From the NCBI GenBank assembly GCA_030613165.1, contig JAUWMN010000139.1, positions 1 through 5,483 of the forward strand: a stretch of DNA of 5,483 nucleotides. Reading direction: 5' to 3'. The translations under genes and the position numbers were made by a program. Under the pieces are notes generated by a model. That model ran no database searches. It was given only the letters and a program-made list of their open reading frames with translations, and was not told the DNA's origin. This document shows, one piece after another, positions 1-5,220 of the stretch. Numbering within the stretch: the first letter of the stretch is position 1; each line of letters begins with the position of its first letter. Source of the DNA: Desulfobacterales bacterium. GTDB taxonomy: Bacteria; Desulfobacterota; Desulfobacteria; Desulfobacterales; C00003106.

Positions 1-260
1 CAGGGACATTTTGTGATGCTGAAATTTCTCAAAAACGGGAAGAGACCTTTAAGCAAATAATCGATAGCGCAAAAATGGCCCGCAAGCTTAAGATGGGGGT
101 CAATGCGGGCCATGGCATCGACTATAACACGATTAAGGCATTTAAAAGTGTCACGGAGATTGATGAGTTCAGTATAGGGCACAGCATTATCGCCAGGTCG
201 GTTATGGTAGGGATAGATCGGGCAGTACGGGAGATGATTGCGTTGATTAGAGAGCTTTAG
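1..260 (+). CDS. pdxJ: Pyridoxine 5'-phosphate synthase PdxJ, C-terminal part
   Basis: PdxJ condenses 1-deoxy-D-xylulose 5-phosphate with 3-amino-2-oxopropyl phosphate to give pyridoxine 5'-phosphate, the last ring-forming step of the DXP-dependent vitamin B6 pathway in the cytoplasm. The frame is open from the window edge (first full codon at base 3) to the TAG at 258-260, so 85 residues are visible and the N-terminal part of the TIM barrel lies outside. The visible part carries the family motif VNAGHGIDY, whose His is a conserved active-site residue, followed by the phosphate-binding segment IGHSIIARSV and a C-terminal helix ending in REL, which is the usual end of the family. The ATG at base 75 is internal. 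The gene is followed by a palindromic repeat and then a convergent GGDEF gene. In many deltaproteobacteria pdxJ is directly followed by acpS; here that link is interrupted. The assignment is strong from motifs alone. Confidence 0.95.
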   Translation, partial: GTFCDAEISQKREETFKQIIDSAKMARKLKMGVNAGHGIDYNTIKAFKSVTEIDEFSIGHSIIARSVMVGIDRAVREMIALIREL

Positions 261-264
261 CTTA

Positions 265-406
265 GAGGCCTTTGAAAAACTGCCATTTTTTCGTGATGCG
301 GTGTCAGGCTTCAAATTTTAATCCTCGAAATACCCAATGTATTCCTCCGGTTAAAATTTTTGCCTTCCTTGCCTGACAAAAAAATGTCGCGTTTTTCAAA
401 GGTCTC
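265..406. repeat. Long imperfect palindromic repeat, copy 1 (possible bidirectional terminator)
   Basis: This 142-bp element lies between the convergent pdxJ and GGDEF genes. Its outer arms pair as GAGGCCTTTGAAAAAC (265-280) with GTTTTTCAAAGGTCTC (391-406), with one mismatch. Inner pairs are TGTCAGGC (302-309) with GCCTGACA (371-378), AAATTTTAATCC (313-324) with GGTTAAAATTTT (349-360), and AATAC with GTATT around the centre. The core matches a second copy at 1671-1814 in the same orientation. The right arm overlaps the stop codon (405-407) of the GGDEF gene. The position between convergent genes and the T-runs next to stems suggest it may end transcription from both sides. That role is an inference. 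Confidence 0.8.
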
Positions 407-1514
407 ATATCGCCATATACTCATCATTGTGGAAAAGACAAATACTGTTTTTTGTTATTTTGGCCCGGTACATGGCCTTGTCCGCAAGTTTTATATAGTC
501 ATCCACTGTGGTAAAATTGTTGGATGTTGACGCAATACCGATACTTGCCGTCACATCTTTCAGCACGTTTATGTTTTCTCCGTCTTTGCCGATTATATCC
601 ATTTCGAGTTGGGCAATGCCGGCGCAAAGCTCTTTTGCCAATTCGGTTGCTTGTTTTTGTTCTATTCCCGGGATAAAGATCTCATATTCATCGCCCCCAT
701 ACCGGGCTACCAAACCTTTTCTTCCATATTTATCAAAAACGTATGAGCCAAGAAGGTCCGCCACCAAGACAATTGCTCTGCTGCCTGTGCGATGTCCAAA
801 TGTATCATTGACTTCCTTAAAATAATCTAAATCTATAAAATAGAGATATCCATTTCCCTTTTTTGGTTTTAGCGCTTCGAGTTTGTCTTCAAGGCGGAAC
901 TCAAAGTATTTTTGAGTATATAGCCCTGTGAGAGAATCTTTTTTGAATTCTATGGTCCGGACGATAGTATTGACAATATAGCGTTCGCAAAAATAGTTGA
1001 CAAGTTCAAGGTCGCGTTTTGAGTAGGCGCCTTTCCCCTTTTTATTAATTAGTTGAAGGACACCCATGGTTTTATTTTCGATGATTATGGGAACGGCAAG
1101 GATGCTGTCTGAAACCAGGCCGATATCCCGGCTGTAGTCCGGGTCAAAAAACGGATGATTGGCAACATCGTTAACCAGCAAGCTCTCGCCGGTTTTATAG
1201 ACATATCCTACTATCCCTTTGCTAGCGCCGATAGAGCGTCCAACCAGGCATTCCGACTTGTCACCAAAGCATGCTGTAAAAATGAGTTTCATTTTATCGT
1301 AGTCAATATCCCCGTTTTCGTCATAAGCTCGTGTTGACGGATCGTCTATGTAGATCGTTCCACTCCGGGAAGGGGCAACAAATCTATTGGCAAAGTCAAG
1401 GAATTCTTTGATGATTTCGCTGAAACTGATGTGGGGCGCTTCCCTTTTGTCACGCCTGCGTCGATCTAAGATTTCATCGATCAACTTATTTTCCAGACAA
1501 AAAATTTCCTGCAT
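405..1514 (-). CDS. GAF domain-containing GGDEF protein (putative diguanylate cyclase)
   Basis: This 369-residue protein has a predicted role in making cyclic di-GMP from two GTP. A GAF-type sensor domain spans about residues 28-190, including GIVGYVYKTGESLLV and ILAVPIIIENKTMGVLQL. A GGDEF domain spans about 191-360, opening with DSLTGLYTQKYF. I see no signal peptide or membrane segment, so it is probably cytosolic. Metal and GTP residues are mostly present: IDLD (227-230), FK (232-233), ND (236-237), GH (240-241), the signature GGDEY (273-277) and TASIG (322-326). Three things are odd. The signature ends in Tyr instead of Phe. The usual Asp of GHxxGD, which contacts guanine in PleD, is Ser245. 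There is no RxxD inhibitory site in the usual place before the signature. Cyclase activity is therefore likely but not certain. The ATG at 1514 has GAAAGG (1522-1527) seven bases upstream. The gene runs opposite to its neighbours and is flanked by related palindromic repeats. Confidence 0.9.
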   Translation of the reverse strand: MQEIFCLENKLIDEILDRRRRDKREAPHISFSEIIKEFLDFANRFVAPSRSGTIYIDDPSTRAYDENGDIDYDKMKLIFTACFGDKSECLVGRSIGASKGIVGYVYKTGESLLVNDVANHPFFDPDYSRDIGLVSDSILAVPIIIENKTMGVLQLINKKGKGAYSKRDLELVNYFCERYIVNTIVRTIEFKKDSLTGLYTQKYFEFRLEDKLEALKPKKGNGYLYFIDLDYFKEVNDTFGHRTGSRAIVLVADLLGSYVFDKYGRKGLVARYGGDEYEIFIPGIEQKQATELAKELCAGIAQLEMDIIGKDGENINVLKDVTASIGIASTSNNFTTVDDYIKLADKAMYRAKITKNSICLFHNDEYMAI

Positions 1515-1575
1515 ATGAATGCCTTTCTACCCTAAAGGATGATGTTTTTAGAATTATTAATTATCACAATCAATT

Positions 1576-1599
1576 GACCTGCGCAAGTGCGCATCGGTC
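1576..1599. promoter_or_regulatory. Dyad-symmetric site upstream of the GGDEF gene
   Basis: Two TGCGCA hexamers (1580-1585 and 1588-1593) are separated by AG and bracketed by GACC (1576-1579) and GGTC (1596-1599). The whole 24-bp site is nearly a perfect dyad with one two-base offset. It lies in the divergent control region, about 60 bp upstream of the GGDEF start and 42 bp upstream of the -35 box proposed for acpS. An operator for a dimeric regulator is possible; no known regulator consensus was recognised. Confidence 0.3.
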
Positions 1600-1640
1600 C
1601 GGCGTTCCGAGAGAGTTGAATTTTCAAACCTTTTCTTATA

Positions 1641-1670
1641 TTGACATATACTTACCTTTTTAGTTATCAT
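1641..1670 (+). promoter_or_regulatory. Sigma-70-like promoter for acpS-nnr-tsaE
   Basis: A perfect -35 hexamer TTGACA (1641-1646) is followed after 18 bases by TATCAT (1665-1670), which matches the -10 consensus at five of six positions. Transcription would start near 1677, inside the palindromic repeat that begins at 1671. This would give acpS a leader of roughly 180 nt that is almost entirely the repeat. This is the best + strand promoter candidate in the gap between the divergent genes. Confidence 0.5.
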
Positions 1671-1814
1671 GAGCCAGTTTCAAAACGTCCCCTTTTGCCT
1701 AATCCCTGCGTCAGGCTCAAATTATAATCCTCGAAATACTTCAAGTATTCCTGTGGTTATAATTTTCGCCTTTCTTGACCTTAGACAAAATTGAACATTT
1801 TGAAACTGCCTCTC
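1671..1814. repeat. Long imperfect palindromic repeat, copy 2, in the acpS leader
   Basis: This 144-bp element is related to the one at 265-406 and has the same orientation. The outer arms are at 1671-1688 and 1795-1814 and share CAGTTTCAAAA and its complement TTTTGAAACTG. The core shares TCAGGCT, AATCCTCGAAATAC and GTATTCCT with copy 1. The centre is AATACTT (1735-1741), one base, AAGTATT (1743-1749). Flanking it, AAATTATAATCC pairs with GGTTATAATTTT. The outer arm sequence differs from copy 1 but is still self-complementary, which suggests that pairing is maintained. In RNA it would fold into one long hairpin ahead of acpS. It may be a non-autonomous mobile repeat; no clear target duplication is visible. 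Confidence 0.8.
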
Positions 1815-1859
1815 ATTATTAATTATTTCAAAATATTAGGTGATGGAATATTATAGCCC

Positions 1860-2237
1860 ATGATCTACGGGATTGGTGTAGATATAGTAAAGGTTTCACG
1901 TATTAGGGATGCTATGGATCGTTGGGGTGACCGCTTTCTCGATCGGCTCTTTACAGACGTTGAAAAAGAGTACTGTCAAGACAGAGAAGATGCCGCTTCA
2001 CGCTACGCGCTTCGTTTCGCGGCAAAGGAAGCCCTGTCAAAGGCATTGGGGGTAGGGATGCGCCGTGGAATCCATTGTAAACAGATCGAGGTTGTTAATG
2101 AACCCTCGGGGAAGCCATCACTCCGGTTTTATGGAAAAGCAAAATCTGTTTGCGAAAAGATAGGTATACAAAACAGTTTCCTGAGCCTGTCGGATGACGG
2201 AGGGTATGCGGTGGCGATGGTGGTGTTGGAGACTTAA
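1860..2237 (+). CDS. acpS: Holo-[acyl-carrier-protein] synthase AcpS
   Basis: AcpS moves the 4'-phosphopantetheine arm of coenzyme A onto the conserved Ser of apo-ACP, switching on the carrier for fatty acid synthesis. At 125 residues the protein has the normal length of the family. It opens with IYGIGVDIV, which holds the Mg2+ ligand Asp8. The second signature, RFAAKEALSKALG (52-64), holds the other metal ligand Glu57 and the CoA-binding Lys. The end (SLSDDGGYAVAMVVLE) is the typical last strand region. The ATG at 1860 places MIYGIGVD exactly at the family start. The purine stretch AGGTGATGG (1838-1846) is rather far upstream, so ribosome binding looks weak. The gene is preceded by a palindromic repeat. 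A repeat-filled gap of about 120 bp separates it from nnr. Confidence 0.96.
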   Translation: MIYGIGVDIVKVSRIRDAMDRWGDRFLDRLFTDVEKEYCQDREDAASRYALRFAAKEALSKALGVGMRRGIHCKQIEVVNEPSGKPSLRFYGKAKSVCEKIGIQNSFLSLSDDGGYAVAMVVLET

Positions 2238-2252
2238 TGATGAAGTGAACTA

Positions 2253-2291
2253 AAGTGCCTAAAGTTTGAAGTGCCTAAAGTGCGCTAAAGT
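2253..2291. repeat. Short direct repeats (AAGTGCCTAAAGT, three copies)
   Basis: AAGTGCCTAAAGT occurs at 2253-2265 and 2269-2281. A third copy with one extra base (AAGTGCGCTAAAGT) overlaps the second at 2278-2291. The cluster starts 15 bases after the acpS stop codon. The third copy is also the left arm of the hairpin at 2278-2345, so the tandem and inverted copies are one related cluster. Confidence 0.8.
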
Positions 2292-2345
2292 TAAGGACTT
2301 TTACCATTATATAAAAGAGACTACCATCCTTAACTTTAGGCACTT
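2278..2345. repeat. 19-bp inverted repeat (hairpin) just before nnr
   Basis: The left arm (2278-2297) and right arm (2327-2345) pair over 19 bp with a single bulged G at 2283 or 2284. The arms read AAGTGC(G)CTAAAGTTAAGGA and its complement, around a 29-base AT-rich loop. The right arm ends five bases before the GAGGAG ribosome binding site of nnr, so the folded RNA could affect nnr translation or stabilise an mRNA end. It lacks a T-run after the stem, so it does not look like a standard terminator. Confidence 0.75.
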
Positions 2346-2361
2346 AACCGAGGAGATGGCT

Positions 2362-4041
2362 ATGTTCATTGTAACATCTGAAGAAATGCGAGAGATAGAT
2401 CGGTTGGCGATAGAATCTTTTGGGATTCCGGGTGTTGTATTGATGGAAAATGCCGGCCGGAGCGCTGCTCAGGTACTCTTCAAGGAAGTACCCGATCTTC
2501 AAAATAAAAAAGTTGGAATCATGGCAGGGAAGGGGAATAATGGTGGAGACGGGTTTGTCATCGCCAGATACCTTGCCGAAAACGGTGTGTCCGTAGCAGT
2601 TTATATTCTTACAAAAAAGGAAAAAGTGAAAGGTGATGCCGCCGGCAATTTACAACTGATTGAAAAGATGAATATCCCCATTAAAGAAGTTCCTGACAGC
2701 GCGGCCTTTGATTCGTGTATGTCTGATCTGACCCACTACGATCTATGGGTGGATGCTATTTTGGGGACGGGGCTTCAATCGGACGTGCGGGGCTTTTTTA
2801 AAGAAGTGATCGTTTTTTTGAACCATACAGGGAACCCTATTTTTGCCGTAGATATTCCATCAGGATTGAATTCAGATACAGGCGCTGTGTGCGGCGACTG
2901 TATTAGGGCCGCTACAACTGTTACTTTCGGCCTTCCCAAAATAGGTCAGGTTATTTATCCGGGCATCGAATTCGTGGGTAGTCTGGCAGTTGTTGACATC
3001 GGAATCCCTAAAATAGTGATCGATCAGGTTATACCAAAACACAAAATATTACTGGCAGAGGATATCGCGTTTTCCGTAAAAGAGCGTTTACCCGAGATGC
3101 ATAAAGGGGGCGCCGGCCATCTCTTGGTAGTGGGGGGGTCTCCGGGAAAGCCCGGGGCCGCGGCAATGACCAGTCTGGCTGCGATGCGGACAGGAGCAGG
3201 TCTTGTAACATTAGGGGTTGCTCAGAGCCTTAACCATATCATGGAGACACAGCTGACCGAAGTAATGACAGCGCCTCTCCCGGAAACAGAAGAAAAAAAC
3301 CTTGGCATGTCCGCGCACAAAGCAATATGCGCACTGCTGGAGGGAAAGAAAGCCTTGGCCATTGGCCCCGGCATCGGAACAGACGCAGATGCAAAAGCCC
3401 TTGTGAGACGCCTTTTGGCGGACAATGTTCTCCCGGCTGTTGTGGATGCAGACGGTCTTGCTGCGCTGGAAGGGCATCTTGATCTTTTGCAAAAGGCAAA
3501 AGCCCCACTCATATTGACGCCCCATCCAGGCGAAATGGGACGCCTATTGGGAATAACCGCAGCCGAGGTTCAAAAAAGGAGGATCTCTGTTGCTCGGGAT
3601 TTTGCCTCAAAGCATAATGTCTACGTGGTGTTAAAAGGGGCTCGTACGATTATTGCCGAACCAGGGGGTGGCATCACCGTTAATCCTACCGGGAACCCGG
3701 GGATGGCATCCGGTGGTATGGGTGATGTGCTTACCGGGATGATTGCCGGCTTTCTGGTTCAGGGGTATTCTCCGTTGGATGCGACACGATTGTCAGTGTA
3801 TCTCCACGGCGCGGCAGCAGACTGCTTAGCGAAAGACAAAGGACCGATAGGATATTTGGCGGGCGATGTCATAAATGTGATTCCGGAGGAGATGAAGCGG
3901 CTGTCAAAACCCGTGTCAGAGGCGAGAGAAGCAATTCCGTTGATAAGAAAACTCTGTTCGTGTCCGAACCAGTATCGAGTAACGAGAGACCAGCAACGAG
4001 CAACGAGCAACCAGCAACCAGACCGAGAACATGATGAGTAA
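2362..4041 (+). CDS. nnr: Bifunctional NAD(P)H-hydrate epimerase / ADP-dependent dehydratase
   Basis: This two-domain repair enzyme restores NAD(P)H from its hydrated form. The N-terminal half epimerises R- to S-NAD(P)HX, and the C-terminal half dehydrates S-NAD(P)HX using ADP. With the start at 2362 it has 559 residues. GAGGAG (2350-2355) lies six bases upstream, and MFIVTSEEMREID is the usual family start. The frame is open further upstream to a TTG at 2266, but that stretch is repeat sequence. Epimerase motifs are GKGNNGGDGF (56-65), VDAILGTG (130-137) and DIPSGLNSDTG (164-174). Dehydratase motifs are HKGGAGHLLVVGGS (247-260), IGPGIG (334-339), VVDADGL (360-366), TPHPGEMGRLL (386-396) and NPGMASGGMGDVLTG (445-459), with the catalytic Asp at 455. 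The last 25 or so residues (from about 534, Gln/Arg/Asn-rich) are encoded by heptanucleotide repeats and are not part of the family fold. The 3' end overlaps tsaE by 11 bp. Confidence 0.95.
   Translation: MFIVTSEEMREIDRLAIESFGIPGVVLMENAGRSAAQVLFKEVPDLQNKKVGIMAGKGNNGGDGFVIARYLAENGVSVAVYILTKKEKVKGDAAGNLQLIEKMNIPIKEVPDSAAFDSCMSDLTHYDLWVDAILGTGLQSDVRGFFKEVIVFLNHTGNPIFAVDIPSGLNSDTGAVCGDCIRAATTVTFGLPKIGQVIYPGIEFVGSLAVVDIGIPKIVIDQVIPKHKILLAEDIAFSVKERLPEMHKGGAGHLLVVGGSPGKPGAAAMTSLAAMRTGAGLVTLGVAQSLNHIMETQLTEVMTAPLPETEEKNLGMSAHKAICALLEGKKALAIGPGIGTDADAKALVRRLLADNVLPAVVDADGLAALEGHLDLLQKAKAPLILTPHPGEMGRLLGITAAEVQKRRISVARDFASKHNVYVVLKGARTIIAEPGGGITVNPTGNPGMASGGMGDVLTGMIAGFLVQGYSPLDATRLSVYLHGAAADCLAKDKGPIGYLAGDVINVIPEEMKRLSKPVSEAREAIPLIRKLCSCPNQYRVTRDQQRATSNQQPDREHDE
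3971..4019 (+). repeat. Heptanucleotide tandem repeat, seven AGYAACS-type units, in the nnr 3' end
   Basis: Seven consecutive 7-bp units start at 3971. They are AGTATCG, AGTAACG, AGAGACC, AGCAACG, AGCAACG, AGCAACC and AGCAACC, with a partial AGACCG after them. The units are translated as the tail of Nnr. Because seven is not a multiple of three, gain or loss of one unit changes the reading frame. Confidence 0.85.
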
Positions 4042-4597
4042 TTCCAACCCGCAACCCGCAACCCGCAACCCGCAACACTACACATACACCTCCCATTCCC
4101 CGGAGGAGACCATCCGGTTTGGTGTACAATTGGGCAGACAACTTTTCCCTGGCGCTCTTATTGCCTTGAGCGGTGAGCTTGGCAGCGGCAAGACATGCCT
4201 GGTGCAGGGGATTGCCCGGGGATTGGACGTTCCGGAAGAATTATATGTAACGAGTCCTACCTATACCCTTGTCAATGAATACTATGGTAGTCTTACCCTA
4301 TTCCATCTTGATGTGTATCGCCTGGGGGGAACCGCAGACCTGGAAGACATCGGGTATGACGAGATTCTGGGGGGAGATGGGGTTGTGGTCATTGAGTGGG
4401 CTGAAAAAATCATGGATGGACTTCCTGAAGAACGTCTTTCCATCAACCTATCCATCCTGGATGATCAGAGCCGGTCTCTTGAAATAACAGGGTATGGACA
4501 GAAATACAGAAATATAATAATCGCCCTTACGCCACCTTGTTCAAGGCGTCGATTTCATCAGCATTCAGCACTTGATCGATGTCGAGAAGGATTTTGA
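4031..4597 (+). CDS. tsaE: tRNA threonylcarbamoyladenosine biosynthesis ATPase TsaE
   Basis: TsaE is the small ATPase that works with TsaB and TsaD to place threonylcarbamoyl on A37 of ANN-decoding tRNAs. The 188-residue product has a Walker A motif GELGSGKT (48-55), the switch-like segment SPTYTLVNEY (75-84), FHLDVYRL (91-98) and the Walker B region VIEWAEK (120-126). These are all in the family order. The core runs from about 17 to 166, which is the usual size. Two ends are unusual. The first 16 residues are repeat-encoded (NPQPATRNPQ). The last 23 (from L166, with PPCSRRRF) are read antisense through the end of cheW and match nothing in the family. The start is ATG 4031 or 4034. No other Met precedes the Walker A, and the upstream purines CGAGAA are a weak binding site. 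Translation is probably coupled to nnr, whose stop lies at 4039-4041. Confidence 0.93.
   Translation: MMSNSNPQPATRNPQHYTYTSHSPEETIRFGVQLGRQLFPGALIALSGELGSGKTCLVQGIARGLDVPEELYVTSPTYTLVNEYYGSLTLFHLDVYRLGGTADLEDIGYDEILGGDGVVVIEWAEKIMDGLPEERLSINLSILDDQSRSLEITGYGQKYRNIIIALTPPCSRRRFHQHSALDRCREGF
4046..4076 (+). repeat. Heptanucleotide tandem repeat, four AACCCGC units, in the tsaE 5' end
   Basis: Four identical AACCCGC units (4046-4073) are followed by a partial AAC. The array begins 15 bases after the tsaE start codon and is translated as NPQPATRNPQ. It lies 26 bases from the AGYAACS array in nnr. The unit length is the same and the sequence is related (cAACCcGC against AGCAACC), so both probably arose by the same expansion process. 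Confidence 0.9.
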
Positions 4598-5039
4598 CCC
4601 CACCGTCCATTTTTGCCATCCCGAAGATGTAGTCCGTATCCAGCGCTGTGCCGAATGTTGGGGTCTCCGCAATATCAGCGCCCTTGACATTCAATACTTC
4701 GGATACAGCGTCTACAACGACCCCCATGAGAACTTGATCTGTTTTTCCTGCAATCTCAACCACAACAATGCATGTTCGCTCTCCATAATCGATTGACTCC
4801 ATTCCGAACTTGAGTCTCAGGTCAATCACAGGGATCACTTTTCCCCGGAGATTAATGACACCTTTAACAAACTCGGGTGTCTGGGGTACGGTTGTAATCG
4901 GCATCATCCCGATAATCTCCTTTATCTTCAAGATACTGATACCGTATTCTTCGCCTGCCAGCATAAAGGTGAGATATTTCCCTTCCTTGTCTGCCATGAC
5001 CTTTACGGCCTGATCCATTGTCTCTGCTAATTCCGCCAT
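4527..5039 (-). CDS. cheW: Chemotaxis coupling protein CheW
   Basis: CheW is the cytoplasmic adaptor that joins the kinase CheA to methyl-accepting chemotaxis receptors in the signalling array. The 170-residue protein contains the full two-lobed SH3-like fold. Its segments are KYLTFMLAGEEYGISILKI (21-39), then FVKGVINLRGKVIPVIDLR (57-75) with the hallmark NLRG at 63-66, then LMGVVVDAVSEVL (104-116). An end near GGVKILLDIDQVL (146-158) completes it. The first 20 residues are a variable leader. The ATG at 5039 is backed by GAAGGGG (5049-5055) nine bases upstream. A sigma-28-like promoter lies at 5089-5115. No cheA, receptor or other che gene is adjacent in the window, so the partner pathway is unknown. 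The last 71 bp overlap tsaE tail to tail, and no terminator separates the two genes. Confidence 0.96.
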   Translation of the reverse strand: MAELAETMDQAVKVMADKEGKYLTFMLAGEEYGISILKIKEIIGMMPITTVPQTPEFVKGVINLRGKVIPVIDLRLKFGMESIDYGERTCIVVVEIAGKTDQVLMGVVVDAVSEVLNVKGADIAETPTFGTALDTDYIFGMAKMDGGVKILLDIDQVLNADEIDALNKVA

Positions 5040-5088
5040 GGTGCTTTACCCCTTCATTTTATTTTGTTGAATTGTATGTATTCCTTTT

Positions 5089-5115
5089 ATATCGGTGTAT
5101 GAAGAAAAAATTTTA
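5089..5115 (-). promoter_or_regulatory. Sigma-28 (FliA)-like promoter upstream of cheW
   Basis: On the minus strand, TAAAATTT (5115-5108) is followed after exactly 11 bases by ACCGATAT (5096-5089). The enterobacterial sigma-28 consensus is TAAAGTTT-N11-GCCGATAA, so seven of eight and six of eight positions agree, with the correct spacing. The cheW ATG lies 50 bases downstream, and the gene is of the chemotaxis class that sigma-28 controls in many bacteria. The match is read by eye; use of this sigma factor in this organism is an inference. Confidence 0.5.
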
Positions 5116-5220
5116 GTAATATATCTCTCCCGTGACTCCTTTCGCCATATCCTGATCTTTTGAATCGCTTATCGCGACAAGCGTTTCAACAAAAAGACCG
5201 GCAAGGTCTTGCTGAACGTC
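5113..5220 (-). pseudogene. Short coding-like remnant upstream of cheW, unknown product
   Basis: Between a TGA at 5223-5221 and a TAA at 5115-5113 the minus strand encodes 35 codons with ordinary protein composition. It reads through DLAGLFVETLVAISDSKDQD to a C-terminal GVTGEIYY. The only Met in it is close to the end (5148), leaving just 11 residues. The stretch therefore looks like the 3' end of a gene whose upstream part has been lost or frameshifted, not an intact gene. In another frame an ATG at 5242 opens 24 codons (containing DALETFSKTLPVF) that end in TAA, so a frameshift near 5200-5220 could join the two. AAGACC and GGTCTT (5194-5210) form a small stem inside it. I do not recognise the family. 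Confidence 0.3.

Noticed and set aside
508..825. 105-codon + strand open frame inside the GGDEF gene
   Set aside because: It is antisense to the conserved GGDEF domain and has no recognisable motif or ribosome binding site.
2266..2361. 32-codon upstream extension of nnr from a TTG
   Set aside because: It is encoded by the short repeats and the hairpin. The ribosome binding site and the family start both point to 2362.
3211..3525. Several open frames of 90-104 codons on the minus strand inside nnr
   Set aside because: They overlap each other in different frames, lie fully opposite strong nnr coding sequence and have Cys/Ser/Arg-rich composition typical of antisense shadows.
3971..4076. Possible CRISPR array
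   Set aside because: The units are contiguous 7-mers without spacers, so these are simple tandem repeats.
3759..4141. Minus-strand open frames across the nnr/tsaE junction with repeated VAGCGLRVAG-like peptide
   Set aside because: The repetitive peptide is only the reverse reading of the heptanucleotide arrays; it is a known kind of false gene call.
5046..5057. Tiny minus-strand reading frame (MKG and stop) over the cheW ribosome binding site
   Set aside because: Three codons can arise by chance; nothing else supports a leader peptide.
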